Source: Bacillota bacterium (GTDB lineage: Bacteria > Bacillota > Clostridia > Peptostreptococcales > Anaerovoracaceae). From it: 5,526 nucleotides of DNA. Each line of letters starts with the position of its first letter. Positions within the stretch are counted from its first letter, which is position 1. The notes beneath the pieces are model-generated. The model had not been told where the DNA came from. It did no database searches and saw only the letters and a list, made by a program, of their open reading frames with translations. Below, piece by piece: positions 1 to 5,133 of the stretch. The stretch covers positions 1-5,526 of the forward strand of contig JAKJCD010000122.1 of assembly GCA_022706625.1 (NCBI GenBank), in the 5' to 3' direction. The translations under genes and the position numbers were made by a program.

Positions 1-322
1 ATCTCCCGGCAACCTCCATGAAACCGGATCTTTCCGCCGCCTTTGCGGGACTGTCGGTTCCGGGGGAATCACCGAAGCTGATGCTGCTGCTGTAATCCTT
101 AATAATCCTTATGACAGCCTCAAACACCGCGCAATGAGTAATAACGGGAGAGCCCTTTTCTACGGCAGAGAGAAAGTTCGGCTTTAGAAGGACCCTGCTG
201 TTCGCGGGTATCAATTCCCGAAGAAAGCTTTCGCCGCCCAGTAACTCAAAGCCCTCTCTCAGTTTTCTTTCAATATTTTCGACTTCATAGTCGGTACATT
301 TCAATAAAGCAACGGTTTCCAT
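1..322 (-). CDS. DUF362 domain protein, N-terminal part (runs off the left edge)
   Basis: The reverse strand from an ATG at 322 stays open to the window edge, giving the first 107 residues of a longer protein. It begins METVALLKCTDYEVE. The features that resemble DUF362 proteins are an opening beta strand with ALLKC, a helix ending in LLGG (residues 28-30), VLLKPNFLS near residues 44-52, a THCAVFEAVIRI helix near 62-73, and FGDSPG near 83-88 followed by an AAERSGF segment. DUF362 proteins are poorly characterised, are common in anaerobes, and often carry a C-terminal 4Fe-4S ferredoxin part; that region lies outside the window, so iron-sulfur binding cannot be judged. The start is supported by AAGGAGG ending four bases upstream. 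The gene points away from the IS and has no visible functional link to ptb-buk. The family call is fairly sure; the biochemical role is unknown. Confidence 0.8.
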   Translation of the reverse strand, partial: METVALLKCTDYEVENIERKLREGFELLGGESFLRELIPANSRVLLKPNFLSAVEKGSPVITHCAVFEAVIRIIKDYSSSISFGDSPGTDSPAKAAERSGFMEVAGR

Positions 323-326
323 AAGT

Positions 327-355
327 CCTCCTTAAGCATTGAACCTATTATCGCA
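327..355 (-). promoter_or_regulatory. RBS and possible extended -10 promoter of the DUF362 gene
   Basis: On the reverse strand AGGAGG (332-327) stands four bases before the ATG at 322, a near-perfect Shine-Dalgarno sequence. Further upstream TGCGATAAT (355-347) fits an extended -10 element (TGn followed by GATAAT, five of six matches to TATAAT). No good -35 hexamer is seen at 16-18 bp. A start near 340 would give a leader of only about 17 bases. The RBS is clear; the promoter is a reasonable guess. Confidence 0.45.
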
Positions 356-422
356 TATGGACCGGCCTTTAATCCAGCAAAATTTAAGTAAGCTGTCTGA
401 AAGAAAAGCGGCTTTATCGTTA

Positions 423-445
423 GTGTAAAATAATTGTTGGTCTTT
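423..445 (+). repeat. Left terminal inverted repeat of the IS (IRL)
   Basis: Starts GTGTAAAATAATTGTTGGTC and matches the reverse complement of the right end at 19 of 23 positions, with mismatches at positions 5, 10, 11 and 20. An AT-rich spacer of about 20 bases separates it from the subterminal GGTTGACC; this spacer is not matched at the right end. Confidence 0.8.
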
Positions 446-462
446 TTAAATAAATAAAAGAT

Positions 463-530
463 AGAGGTTGACCTTCTATGGTAAAATTTTTGTTGCGAAA
501 CAAAAAAACATTAGAAAGAAGGTAACCTCT
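463..530 (+). promoter_or_regulatory. Leader stem-loop that occludes the transposase RBS
   Basis: AGAGGTTGACCTTCT (463-477) pairs with AGAAGGTAACCTCT (517-530), giving 14 base pairs with one bulged G at 470. The right arm contains the Shine-Dalgarno AGAAGG and ends on the base before the transposase ATG at 531. Inside the 39-base loop is a second hairpin: TTTTTGTT (487-494) pairs with AACAAAAA (499-506) across a GCGA tetraloop of the GNRA class. A transcript entering from outside the IS would carry both arms and hide the RBS. A transcript starting near 494 would lack the left arm and leave the RBS free. This resembles the known protection of IS10 and IS50 from read-through transcription. The pairing is seen directly; the function is inferred. 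Confidence 0.7.
479..487 (+). promoter_or_regulatory. Possible internal extended -10 promoter for the transposase
   Basis: TGGTAAAAT at 479-487 matches TGn plus TAAAAT, five of six to the -10 consensus. No convincing -35 lies at 16-18 bp. Transcription would begin near 494, just downstream of the left arm of the leader stem, so the transcript could not form the RBS-hiding structure. It lies inside AT-rich DNA, where such matches arise easily. Confidence 0.35.
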
Positions 531-1919
531 ATGGATACAAGATTAGCACAGATCATTGACAATTTCACTAAAAAAGTTATGGGAAAGTTTTCTCAAGAGG
601 ATGTTTTAAAGATTGAGGACTTAGAGATCAAGCTGTGGGAGGACTGTTCCTTCTTTGTCAGAGACAGCATTGCAGCATATACTGAGATGATAGATCAACT
701 GCTAACGGCACAGAAGGAAGAGAGAAAAGAAGCAGGCATAACCGTGCACAAACGGAATGTATCACGAGAATATTTGAGCAAGTTCGGCCAGGTGGAATTC
801 AACCGGACATATTTTAAGACTGAAGAAGGATATAGCTATTTAGCTGATAAGGCAGTGGGACTGGAGTCGTATGACCGGGTAAGTACAAATGTCTCCGCAG
901 AACTTGTAGACAGGGCAGCAAGCATGTCATATCAAAAGAGCGCTGAGGAAACCACCATCGGCAGAGTTACAAAACAAACAGTATTGAATAAGATACGTAA
1001 GACAAAAGGGCTGGAGTTAGTTCCCAAAGGCATAAAGAAGAAGATAAGGGTATTGCATGTAGTGGCAGACGAAGATCATGTAGCGATGCAAAGCGGTAAG
1101 AATGTAATTGTGCCCTTGGTTACAGTGCATGAGGGAATTGAGAGCGTGAGTAAATGCAGGAACAGATGCATCAACGCCAGACATTTTTCTGAATATGGCA
1201 AACCGGTGAGTGAATTTTGGGAAGAGATTGGGGCATGGGTGGAGGAAGAGTACGATACCAGGAGTATAAACCGAATATATCTGCATGGTGATGGCGCAAA
1301 ATGGATAAGAAGAGGCATGGAAGTACTCCCGGGGTGCAGGTTTGTACTTGACAGATATCATTTGGAGAAATGGGTCAAGGCTGTGACAGCCGGCTCAATG
1401 AAAGAATACTCATTTAGAATTAGAAAAGCCCTTAAGAATTATGACTTGAAGGGATTTGTGTCAGCTATCGATGACATGCTGACAGAAGCGGAGAGCAGGA
1501 AGCAAGCTGAGATGATAATAGGCTTAAGAAAATATATATTGAACAACTGGGACGGAATAGAAATACGAAAGAATGAGCCTGAATGTGGCAGCAGCTGCAC
1601 AGAGGCGCAGATAAGTCATGTACTGGCGGATAGGCTTAGCAGAGGGCCCAAGGGATGGTCGGATGAAGGCTTGAAATATATGAGCAGGTTAAGGGTTTAT
1701 AAGGTTAATGGAGAAAAAGTAACTGTTAAGAATATTATGAAAAAGGATGAAGCACTTGAACCGAGTGAGATGGAAAAGAGAGTCGTAAAGATGGTGAAGG
1801 AAGCGTTTGCAGGATTCAAGGACTATTCAATCTTTGAAAAACAAGAGTTAATTAGTGGAAAGGTAACACCCATAAGCACAATACTTAAAGGGATAGAACA
1901 GGTAGGGTACGTATTTTAA
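531..1919 (+). CDS. ISLre2-family transposase (UPF0236), 462 aa
   Basis: Catalyses movement of the surrounding IS by a DDE-type (RNase H-like fold) transposase reaction. Start: ATG 531 (MDTRLAQIIDNF) follows AGAAGG at 517-522 with eight bases between; the open frame extends to a TTG at 468, but that start lacks an RBS and lies inside the leader hairpin. Residues about 1-100 are a charged helical N-terminal part. The catalytic region has VVADEDHVAM (D180, D182), YLHGDGAKWI (D254), FVLDRYHLEKW (D274) and, after a helical insertion, CTEAQISHVLADRLS with E358 followed by GPKGW and MSRLRVY. These are hallmarks of UPF0236/ISLre2 proteins. D180 or D182, D254 and E358 are the likely metal-binding triad, by family inference. 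The length is normal and no stop or frameshift interrupts it, so it appears functional. It is the only gene of the element and points the same way as the truncated transporter. Confidence 0.92.
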   Translation: MDTRLAQIIDNFTKKVMGKFSQEDVLKIEDLEIKLWEDCSFFVRDSIAAYTEMIDQLLTAQKEERKEAGITVHKRNVSREYLSKFGQVEFNRTYFKTEEGYSYLADKAVGLESYDRVSTNVSAELVDRAASMSYQKSAEETTIGRVTKQTVLNKIRKTKGLELVPKGIKKKIRVLHVVADEDHVAMQSGKNVIVPLVTVHEGIESVSKCRNRCINARHFSEYGKPVSEFWEEIGAWVEEEYDTRSINRIYLHGDGAKWIRRGMEVLPGCRFVLDRYHLEKWVKAVTAGSMKEYSFRIRKALKNYDLKGFVSAIDDMLTEAESRKQAEMIIGLRKYILNNWDGIEIRKNEPECGSSCTEAQISHVLADRLSRGPKGWSDEGLKYMSRLRVYKVNGEKVTVKNIMKKDEALEPSEMEKRVVKMVKEAFAGFKDYSIFEKQELISGKVTPISTILKGIEQVGYVF

Positions 1920-1930
1920 CAAATGAGACA

Positions 1931-1954
1931 TGTTGGTCAACCGAAAAACCAACA
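1931..1954 (+). repeat. Hairpin inside the right end of the IS
   Basis: TGTTGGT (1931-1937) is the exact reverse complement of ACCAACA (1948-1954), with a 10-base loop. The right arm is part of the terminal inverted repeat, so the TTGTTGGT motif is present twice, inverted, at this end. It begins 12 bases after the transposase stop. No T tract follows, so it is not a standard terminator; it may be part of the transposase binding site or of the mRNA 3' end. Confidence 0.5.
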
Positions 1955-1966
1955 ACAATTTGACAC
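1944..1966 (-). repeat. Right terminal inverted repeat of the IS (IRR)
   Basis: Read on the minus strand it starts GTGTCAAATTGTTGTTGGTT, matching the left end at 19 of 23 positions. On the plus strand the tip contains TTGACA (1960-1965), a perfect outward-facing -35 hexamer, but no -10 lies at the proper distance in the flanking DNA. Confidence 0.8.
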
Positions 1967-2902
1967 CGTCATGCTCTGATTACCAATTGGTGGCCGCGCA
2001 GAAAAGGTGTTATAATGGGGATAACAACATCAGGAATTATGCTTGCAAGCCTGACTCTCTTTCAACTGATGAATGTTATTAACGCGAAGTATGGTTTTCG
2101 GGAGATGGTCTGGACTGTTGCCGGAATAATGATACTTTTCGGTATTATAAGCTGGCTCTGGGTACGGGACAGACCTGAAGAAGTAGGCCTGCACCCGGAT
2201 AATATGCCGCTGACCGAAGAGGAAAAGAAGCAAGCGTATTTTAAAGCGCAAAGTGCAAAGGCAGCACAAGCGAAATGGCCCCTCAAAGAGGTTTTGAGAA
2301 ATAAGCACGCCTGGTTGCTTATGGTGTCGTTTGGCATTCTTATTATGTTTGCCTCCGGAGTCGGCAGCACGACCGTTCCCTTTGCGTTGGAGACCGGATA
2401 TACTCAGCCGCAGGCAATGGCGATCGTCTCGATAGCTTCAGTTATTTCAATTGCCGGCAGTTTGATCACCGGCTTCATGGATACAAAGATCGGAGTGAAA
2501 TTTGCCTCAGTCATCAGCGCAATCTGGATTACAGTGGCTTTCTTGAGCCTGCTTGCGGTGCCGGGGAAATTCGGGTTTTGGGTTTGCCTTTCGATGGCAA
2601 TGATGACAATGGGCGCCGTAGCGAATCTGCTTGCCTCGCTGATTGCAAGCTGTTTCGGCCGCGACAGTTTTACGCAGCTTTTCAGAATCATCTTCACCGG
2701 CGTTTATATCATCCGCAGCCTGGTATTCCTGATTTTAGGCGGAGGACGCGCCGCGCTTGGTTCCTATAGGGCTGTTTATATCGTCTTCGGAGTGCTTTCG
2801 GCGATTGCCGCTTCGTTACTGTTCTTTATCAAAGATAAAGTTGTTCAGCAACCGAAAACCAGGTCTGAAGAAGTATCTTATGCTGATTCCAAATCAATTT
2901 GA
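1967..2902 (+). pseudogene. MFS transporter, 5'-truncated by the IS
   Basis: Remains of a major facilitator superfamily carrier. The frame is open from the IS edge: before the first ATG (2015) it reads RHALITNWWPRRKGVI and flows into MGITTSGIMLAS, the usual NWW-RRKG loop and glycine-rich helix 5 of MFS proteins. Numbering from that ATG (295 aa), membrane helices lie near 3-22, 32-50, 98-118, 133-153, 163-182, 186-206, 224-242 and 252-272. RDRPEEVGLHPDN (51-63) is the typical motif after helix 6, followed by the central loop. Helices 1-4, about 110-140 residues, are missing, and the 88 bp left of the IS do not hold them. Eight helices are unlikely to make a working carrier, although AAAGG (2003-2007) could serve ATG 2015. 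The loop motif and overall form recall monocarboxylate or oxalate/formate-type MFS members, and the ptb-buk neighbours would suit a carboxylate substrate. The substrate is not determined. Confidence 0.8.
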
Positions 2903-2950
2903 CTTTCATGTGCATAAGACCTGAATGTTTTCAAAGAATCACATAAGTAA

Positions 2951-2979
2951 TGTTTAAATTAAACAATCTTATTTATAAG
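2951..2979. promoter_or_regulatory. Two AT-rich palindromes upstream of ptb
   Basis: TGTTTAA-A-TTAAACA (2951-2965) has 7-bp perfect arms around one base, and CTTAT-TT-ATAAG (2968-2979) has 5-bp perfect arms. They lie side by side in the intergenic region between the transporter remnant and ptb. Either could be a dimer binding site for a regulator. Because the DNA is AT-rich, chance palindromes are possible. The regulator is unknown. Confidence 0.35.
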
Positions 2980-2980
2980 C

Positions 2981-3010
2981 GCCGGCAGCTGACGCACATC
3001 GGCTGCCGGC
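2981..3010. repeat. GC-rich perfect palindrome before ptb
   Basis: GCCGGCAGC (2981-2989) and GCTGCCGGC (3002-3010) are perfect 9-bp inverted arms with a 12-base loop, standing out sharply in an AT-rich intergenic region. No T tract follows on either strand, so it is not a canonical intrinsic terminator. It could be a protein binding site about 70 bp upstream of the proposed ptb start, a terminator-like RNA hairpin closing the transporter transcript, or a dispersed REP-like element. One copy is present in this window. Confidence 0.6.
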
Positions 3011-3029
3011 CTGTTACAGAAGTAAATGG

Positions 3030-3061
3030 TATACATAACCGGTATTTTTACTTATATAAGT
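3030..3061 (+). promoter_or_regulatory. Probable ptb-buk promoter with overlapping palindrome
   Basis: TATACA (3030-3035, four of six to TTGACA) is followed after 17 bases by TATATA (3053-3058), or after 19 by TATAAG (3055-3060, five of six). A start near 3066 would leave a leader of about 22 bases. The perfect palindrome ACTTATATAAGT (3050-3061) covers the -10, which is a typical position for an operator. The hexamers are only moderate matches, as expected for an activated promoter. Confidence 0.45.
3031..3045 (+). promoter_or_regulatory. Candidate LysR-type regulator box, ATAC-N7-GTAT
   Basis: ATAC (3031-3034), seven bases, then GTAT (3042-3045) reproduces the T-N11-A LysR box in the exact form ATAC-N7-GTAT known from BenM/CatM-type sites. 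It overlaps the -35 side of the proposed promoter. Flanking this, AAGTAAA (3020-3026) and TTTACTT (3047-3053) form a further 7-bp inverted repeat. A LysR-type gene lies just beyond buk. Binding is inferred. Confidence 0.4.
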
Positions 3062-3088
3062 TTCAGCAGCTGAGATGGGAGTCACTAT

Positions 3089-4012
3089 ATGGTTTATAAA
3101 AATTTCGCCGAACTGACAATGGCAGTAAAAAACTTTCCGTCCGCAAAGCGAATGGCAGTAGCAGCAGCCGAAGATAGAAGTACGCTTGAGGCTGTCATGC
3201 GCGCGCAGAAAGAGGAGATTGCCAGTCCGATCCTGATCGGCTGCAAAGACAGAATCCTCGGAATTCTCACAGACATGGGAACAAGCATCCCTGAAAACGA
3301 TATTATTGACGAACCCGATTCTGAAAATGCCGCCAAACGCGCTGTCAGTCTCTATAACGAGGGAAAAGCAGACTTCCTGATGAAGGGAAAACTGGATTCA
3401 GCTGTCCTTCTGAGAGCGGTCGCCAACAAAGAAACCGGACTTGGGAAAGGCGGTGTAATGTCCAGTTTTATGCTTTTTGAGGTGCCGAATTACCATAAAC
3501 TCATTTCGGTGGTGGACGGAGGTATGGTGGCATATCCCACTTTGGAGCAAAAGAAAGCGATTATTGAAAACACAGTCGGCGCATTGCGGGATTTGGGCTA
3601 CGTTTGCCCGAAGGCAGCCGTGCTGGCCTGTGTGGAAAAGGTCAATCCCAAAATGCCGGAAACAGTTGAAGCGGATGCGCTCGCACAGATGAACCGGCGA
3701 GGCGAAATAAAGAACTGTATTGTTGAAGGGCCTCTTTCCTACGATTGTGCGATGAGCAGGGAAATAGCCGAGTATAAGGGGCTTGAGAGCAAGATAGCCG
3801 GCGATGTGGACATATTGGCTGCGCCTGATATTCATACCGCAAATATAATGGGCAAAGTGATGACTGTAACAGCCAAGGGTAAAATGGCAGGATACATTGT
3901 CGGCGCCAAATGCCCGATCGTTCTGGCTTCCAGGTGGACATCCGCTGAAGAGAAATACTTATCAATTGTTATATCCGCAGCTTCAATGATAAGAGAGAAG
4001 AGAAATGAATAA
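3089..4012 (+). CDS. ptb: Phosphate butyryltransferase (phosphotransbutyrylase), 307 aa
   Basis: Converts butyryl-CoA and phosphate to butyryl phosphate and CoA in the cytosol, the first step of ATP-yielding butyrate formation. It belongs to the PTA_PTB family, and its length is close to the usual 300 residues. Visible family segments are NFAELTMAVKNF at the N-terminus, GKADFLMKGKLDS (92-104), ETGLGKGGVMSSFMLFEVP (115-133), VNPKMPETVEA (185-195), IVEGPLSYDCAMS (211-223), GDVDILAAPDIHTANIMGKV (238-257) and IVGAKCPIVLASRWTSAEEK (270-289). These align from memory along the whole Clostridium Ptb. ATG 3089 is preceded by GGGAG (3077-3081) at seven bases. It is the first gene of an operon with buk, which overlaps it by 8 bp. 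Related enzymes also accept branched or other short acyl-CoAs, so the true substrate may differ from butyryl-CoA. Confidence 0.93.
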   Translation: MVYKNFAELTMAVKNFPSAKRMAVAAAEDRSTLEAVMRAQKEEIASPILIGCKDRILGILTDMGTSIPENDIIDEPDSENAAKRAVSLYNEGKADFLMKGKLDSAVLLRAVANKETGLGKGGVMSSFMLFEVPNYHKLISVVDGGMVAYPTLEQKKAIIENTVGALRDLGYVCPKAAVLACVEKVNPKMPETVEADALAQMNRRGEIKNCIVEGPLSYDCAMSREIAEYKGLESKIAGDVDILAAPDIHTANIMGKVMTVTAKGKMAGYIVGAKCPIVLASRWTSAEEKYLSIVISAASMIREKRNE

Positions 4013-5090
4013 GTTATTGATTATAAACCCCGGCTCAACGTCAACAAAAATCGCAGTCTATGAAGATGAACACCCGGTTTTTGTGGAAAGCATATCTCAT
4101 AGCCCGGATGAAATAGGTAATTTCAAAGCAATAACGGACCAGTATGAATTCAGAAAAGGGGTCATATTCGGTACCCTTGACCAAAAAGGTATTCCTGTTA
4201 ATACGTTTACGGGAGTCATAGCCAGGGGCGGGATGCTTCCGCCTATTGAAGCAGGCGCGTATGAGATCAACGAGGATATGGTCTGGATGCTTCTTAATAA
4301 GCCTGTGTATCAGCATGCCTCAAACCTTGCGGCAATCATAGCGCATGCAATCGCAAAGGAACAGAATATTCCTGCCTATATTTATGATGGTGTGACCGTG
4401 GATGAAATGGAACCCATATTAAAACTGACAGGGCTGCCTGAATGCAGGCGTAAAAGTTATGCCCATAATCTGAATCTGCGCGCTGCGGCAATGCGTTACG
4501 TAAAAGAGCACGGAAAAAGCTATGAAGACTGTAAGCTGATTGTAGTGCATCTTGGCGGCGGCGTATCAGTCAGCCTGCATATCAATGGGAAGATCGCGGA
4601 CGTTATCAGCGATGAAGACGGCACCTTCACACCTGAAAGGTCCGGCGGACTTCCGGTTTATCAGGTCGCTGAGCTGATGGAGTCCGGCAAATACGACGCA
4701 AAGACTTTTATACATAAGCTGAAAAACAAGTCGGGTCTTTTTGCCCATCTCGGTGTGAACGATTGCCGAAAAGCAGAACAAATGATCGACGACGGAGATA
4801 CAAGAGCTAAATTGGTATATGAGGCAATGGCGCTCAATACGGCGAAGGATATCGGGGCAGAAGCCGCGGTTGCCGGCGGTGATGCTGAAGCGATAATACT
4901 AACAGGCGGGATTGCGCATTCCAGAATGTTTACGCAGATGATCAGAGAACATGTGGAATTTATCGCGCCTGTCGTTGTCTATCCGGGAGAAAACGAGATG
5001 GAGTCCCTGGCGCTTGGCGGGCTTCGTGTCATGCGGGGGGAAGAAAGCGCTAAGGTGTTTAAATTACCCGAAGAATGTAAAATTTCATGA
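4005..5090 (+). CDS. buk: Butyrate kinase, 361 aa
   Basis: Transfers phosphate from butyryl phosphate to ADP, giving ATP and butyrate; the reaction is reversible. It is a cytosolic member of the acetate/propionate kinase (ASKHA) fold, and its length matches the family (about 355-360). Motifs in order: phosphate-1 loop INPGSTSTKIAVYE (7-20), VIARGGMLPP (71-80), HASNLAAIIAHAIA (104-117), YDGVTVDEMEP (127-137), KSYAHNLNLRA (150-160), phosphate-2 VVHLGGGVSVSLH (180-192), SDEDGTFTPERSGGLP (202-217), adenosine motif ILTGGIAHS (298-306) and YPGENEMESLALGGLRV (326-342). ATG 4005 lies inside the end of ptb, with an 8-bp overlap (ATGAATAA) and GAGAAGAG just upstream, so translational coupling is likely. 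Residues GVTVDE and AHNLN differ slightly from the DPVVVDE and HALN I recall for characterised Buk, which may affect acyl preference. The paired Ptb makes its substrate. Confidence 0.94.
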   Translation: MNKLLIINPGSTSTKIAVYEDEHPVFVESISHSPDEIGNFKAITDQYEFRKGVIFGTLDQKGIPVNTFTGVIARGGMLPPIEAGAYEINEDMVWMLLNKPVYQHASNLAAIIAHAIAKEQNIPAYIYDGVTVDEMEPILKLTGLPECRRKSYAHNLNLRAAAMRYVKEHGKSYEDCKLIVVHLGGGVSVSLHINGKIADVISDEDGTFTPERSGGLPVYQVAELMESGKYDAKTFIHKLKNKSGLFAHLGVNDCRKAEQMIDDGDTRAKLVYEAMALNTAKDIGAEAAVAGGDAEAIILTGGIAHSRMFTQMIREHVEFIAPVVVYPGENEMESLALGGLRVMRGEESAKVFKLPEECKIS

Positions 5091-5125
5091 ATAATAAAAA
5101 ATCCCCTGAATAATAAAAAATTCGC
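5088..5125 (+). repeat. 19-bp tandem duplication at the buk stop codon
   Basis: TGAATAATAAAAAAT occurs exactly at 5088-5102 and again at 5107-5121, a 15-base perfect match with a 19-base period (unit tails CCCC and TCGC differ). The first copy contains the buk TGA stop. The repeat fills almost the whole 43-bp gap to the convergent regulator gene. No hairpin with a T tract is visible here, so no terminator for either gene can be named; a 5-bp stem at 5128-5144 is too weak. Confidence 0.7.
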
Positions 5126-5133
5126 CTAAGAAG

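Larger units (their letters stand above)
423..1966 (+). mobile_element. Complete ISLre2-family insertion sequence, about 1544 bp
   Basis: A single transposase gene is flanked by imperfect terminal inverted repeats: 423-445 and the reverse complement of 1944-1966 agree at 19 of 23 positions, both starting GTGT and sharing TTGTTGGT. Length, one-gene layout and transposase type fit the ISLre2 family. A second, perfect 8-bp inverted pair lies inside the ends: GGTTGACC at 466-473 and GGTCAACC at 1935-1942. It sits about 43 bases from the left tip and 24 from the right tip. The family normally makes a short target duplication (about 9 bp), but the flanks TTATCGTTA (left) and CGTCATGCT (right) do not match. 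The element is intact in its ends and its reading frame, so it may still be mobile. Exact boundaries are uncertain by one or two bases. Confidence 0.85.

Noticed and set aside
468..530. Longer transposase start at TTG 468 (21 more residues)
   Set aside because: It lies inside the leader stem-loop and has no RBS; the ATG at 531 has AGAAGG at good spacing and gives the usual family start.
1017..1361. Antisense reading frames inside the transposase gene
   Set aside because: Shadows of a strongly coding plus-strand frame; their protein sequence resembles no family and lacks RBS support. The same holds for frames opposite or offset to the MFS, ptb and buk genes.
414..1975. Target-site duplication around the IS
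   Set aside because: Left TTATCGTTA and right CGTCATGCT do not match; only CGTTA versus CGTCA is similar (four of five), which is too weak.
1960..1988. Hybrid promoter made by the IS right end
   Set aside because: TTGACA is perfect, but 16-18 bases downstream there is only TACCAA/CCAATT, not a -10.
2951..2965. Rex (redox regulator) operator
   Set aside because: Rex sites are TTGTTAA-N4-TTAACAA type; here the arms are separated by one base and the sequence order differs.
2981..3010. Intrinsic terminator after the transporter
   Set aside because: The stem is strong but no run of T follows on either strand, so it is listed only as a palindrome.
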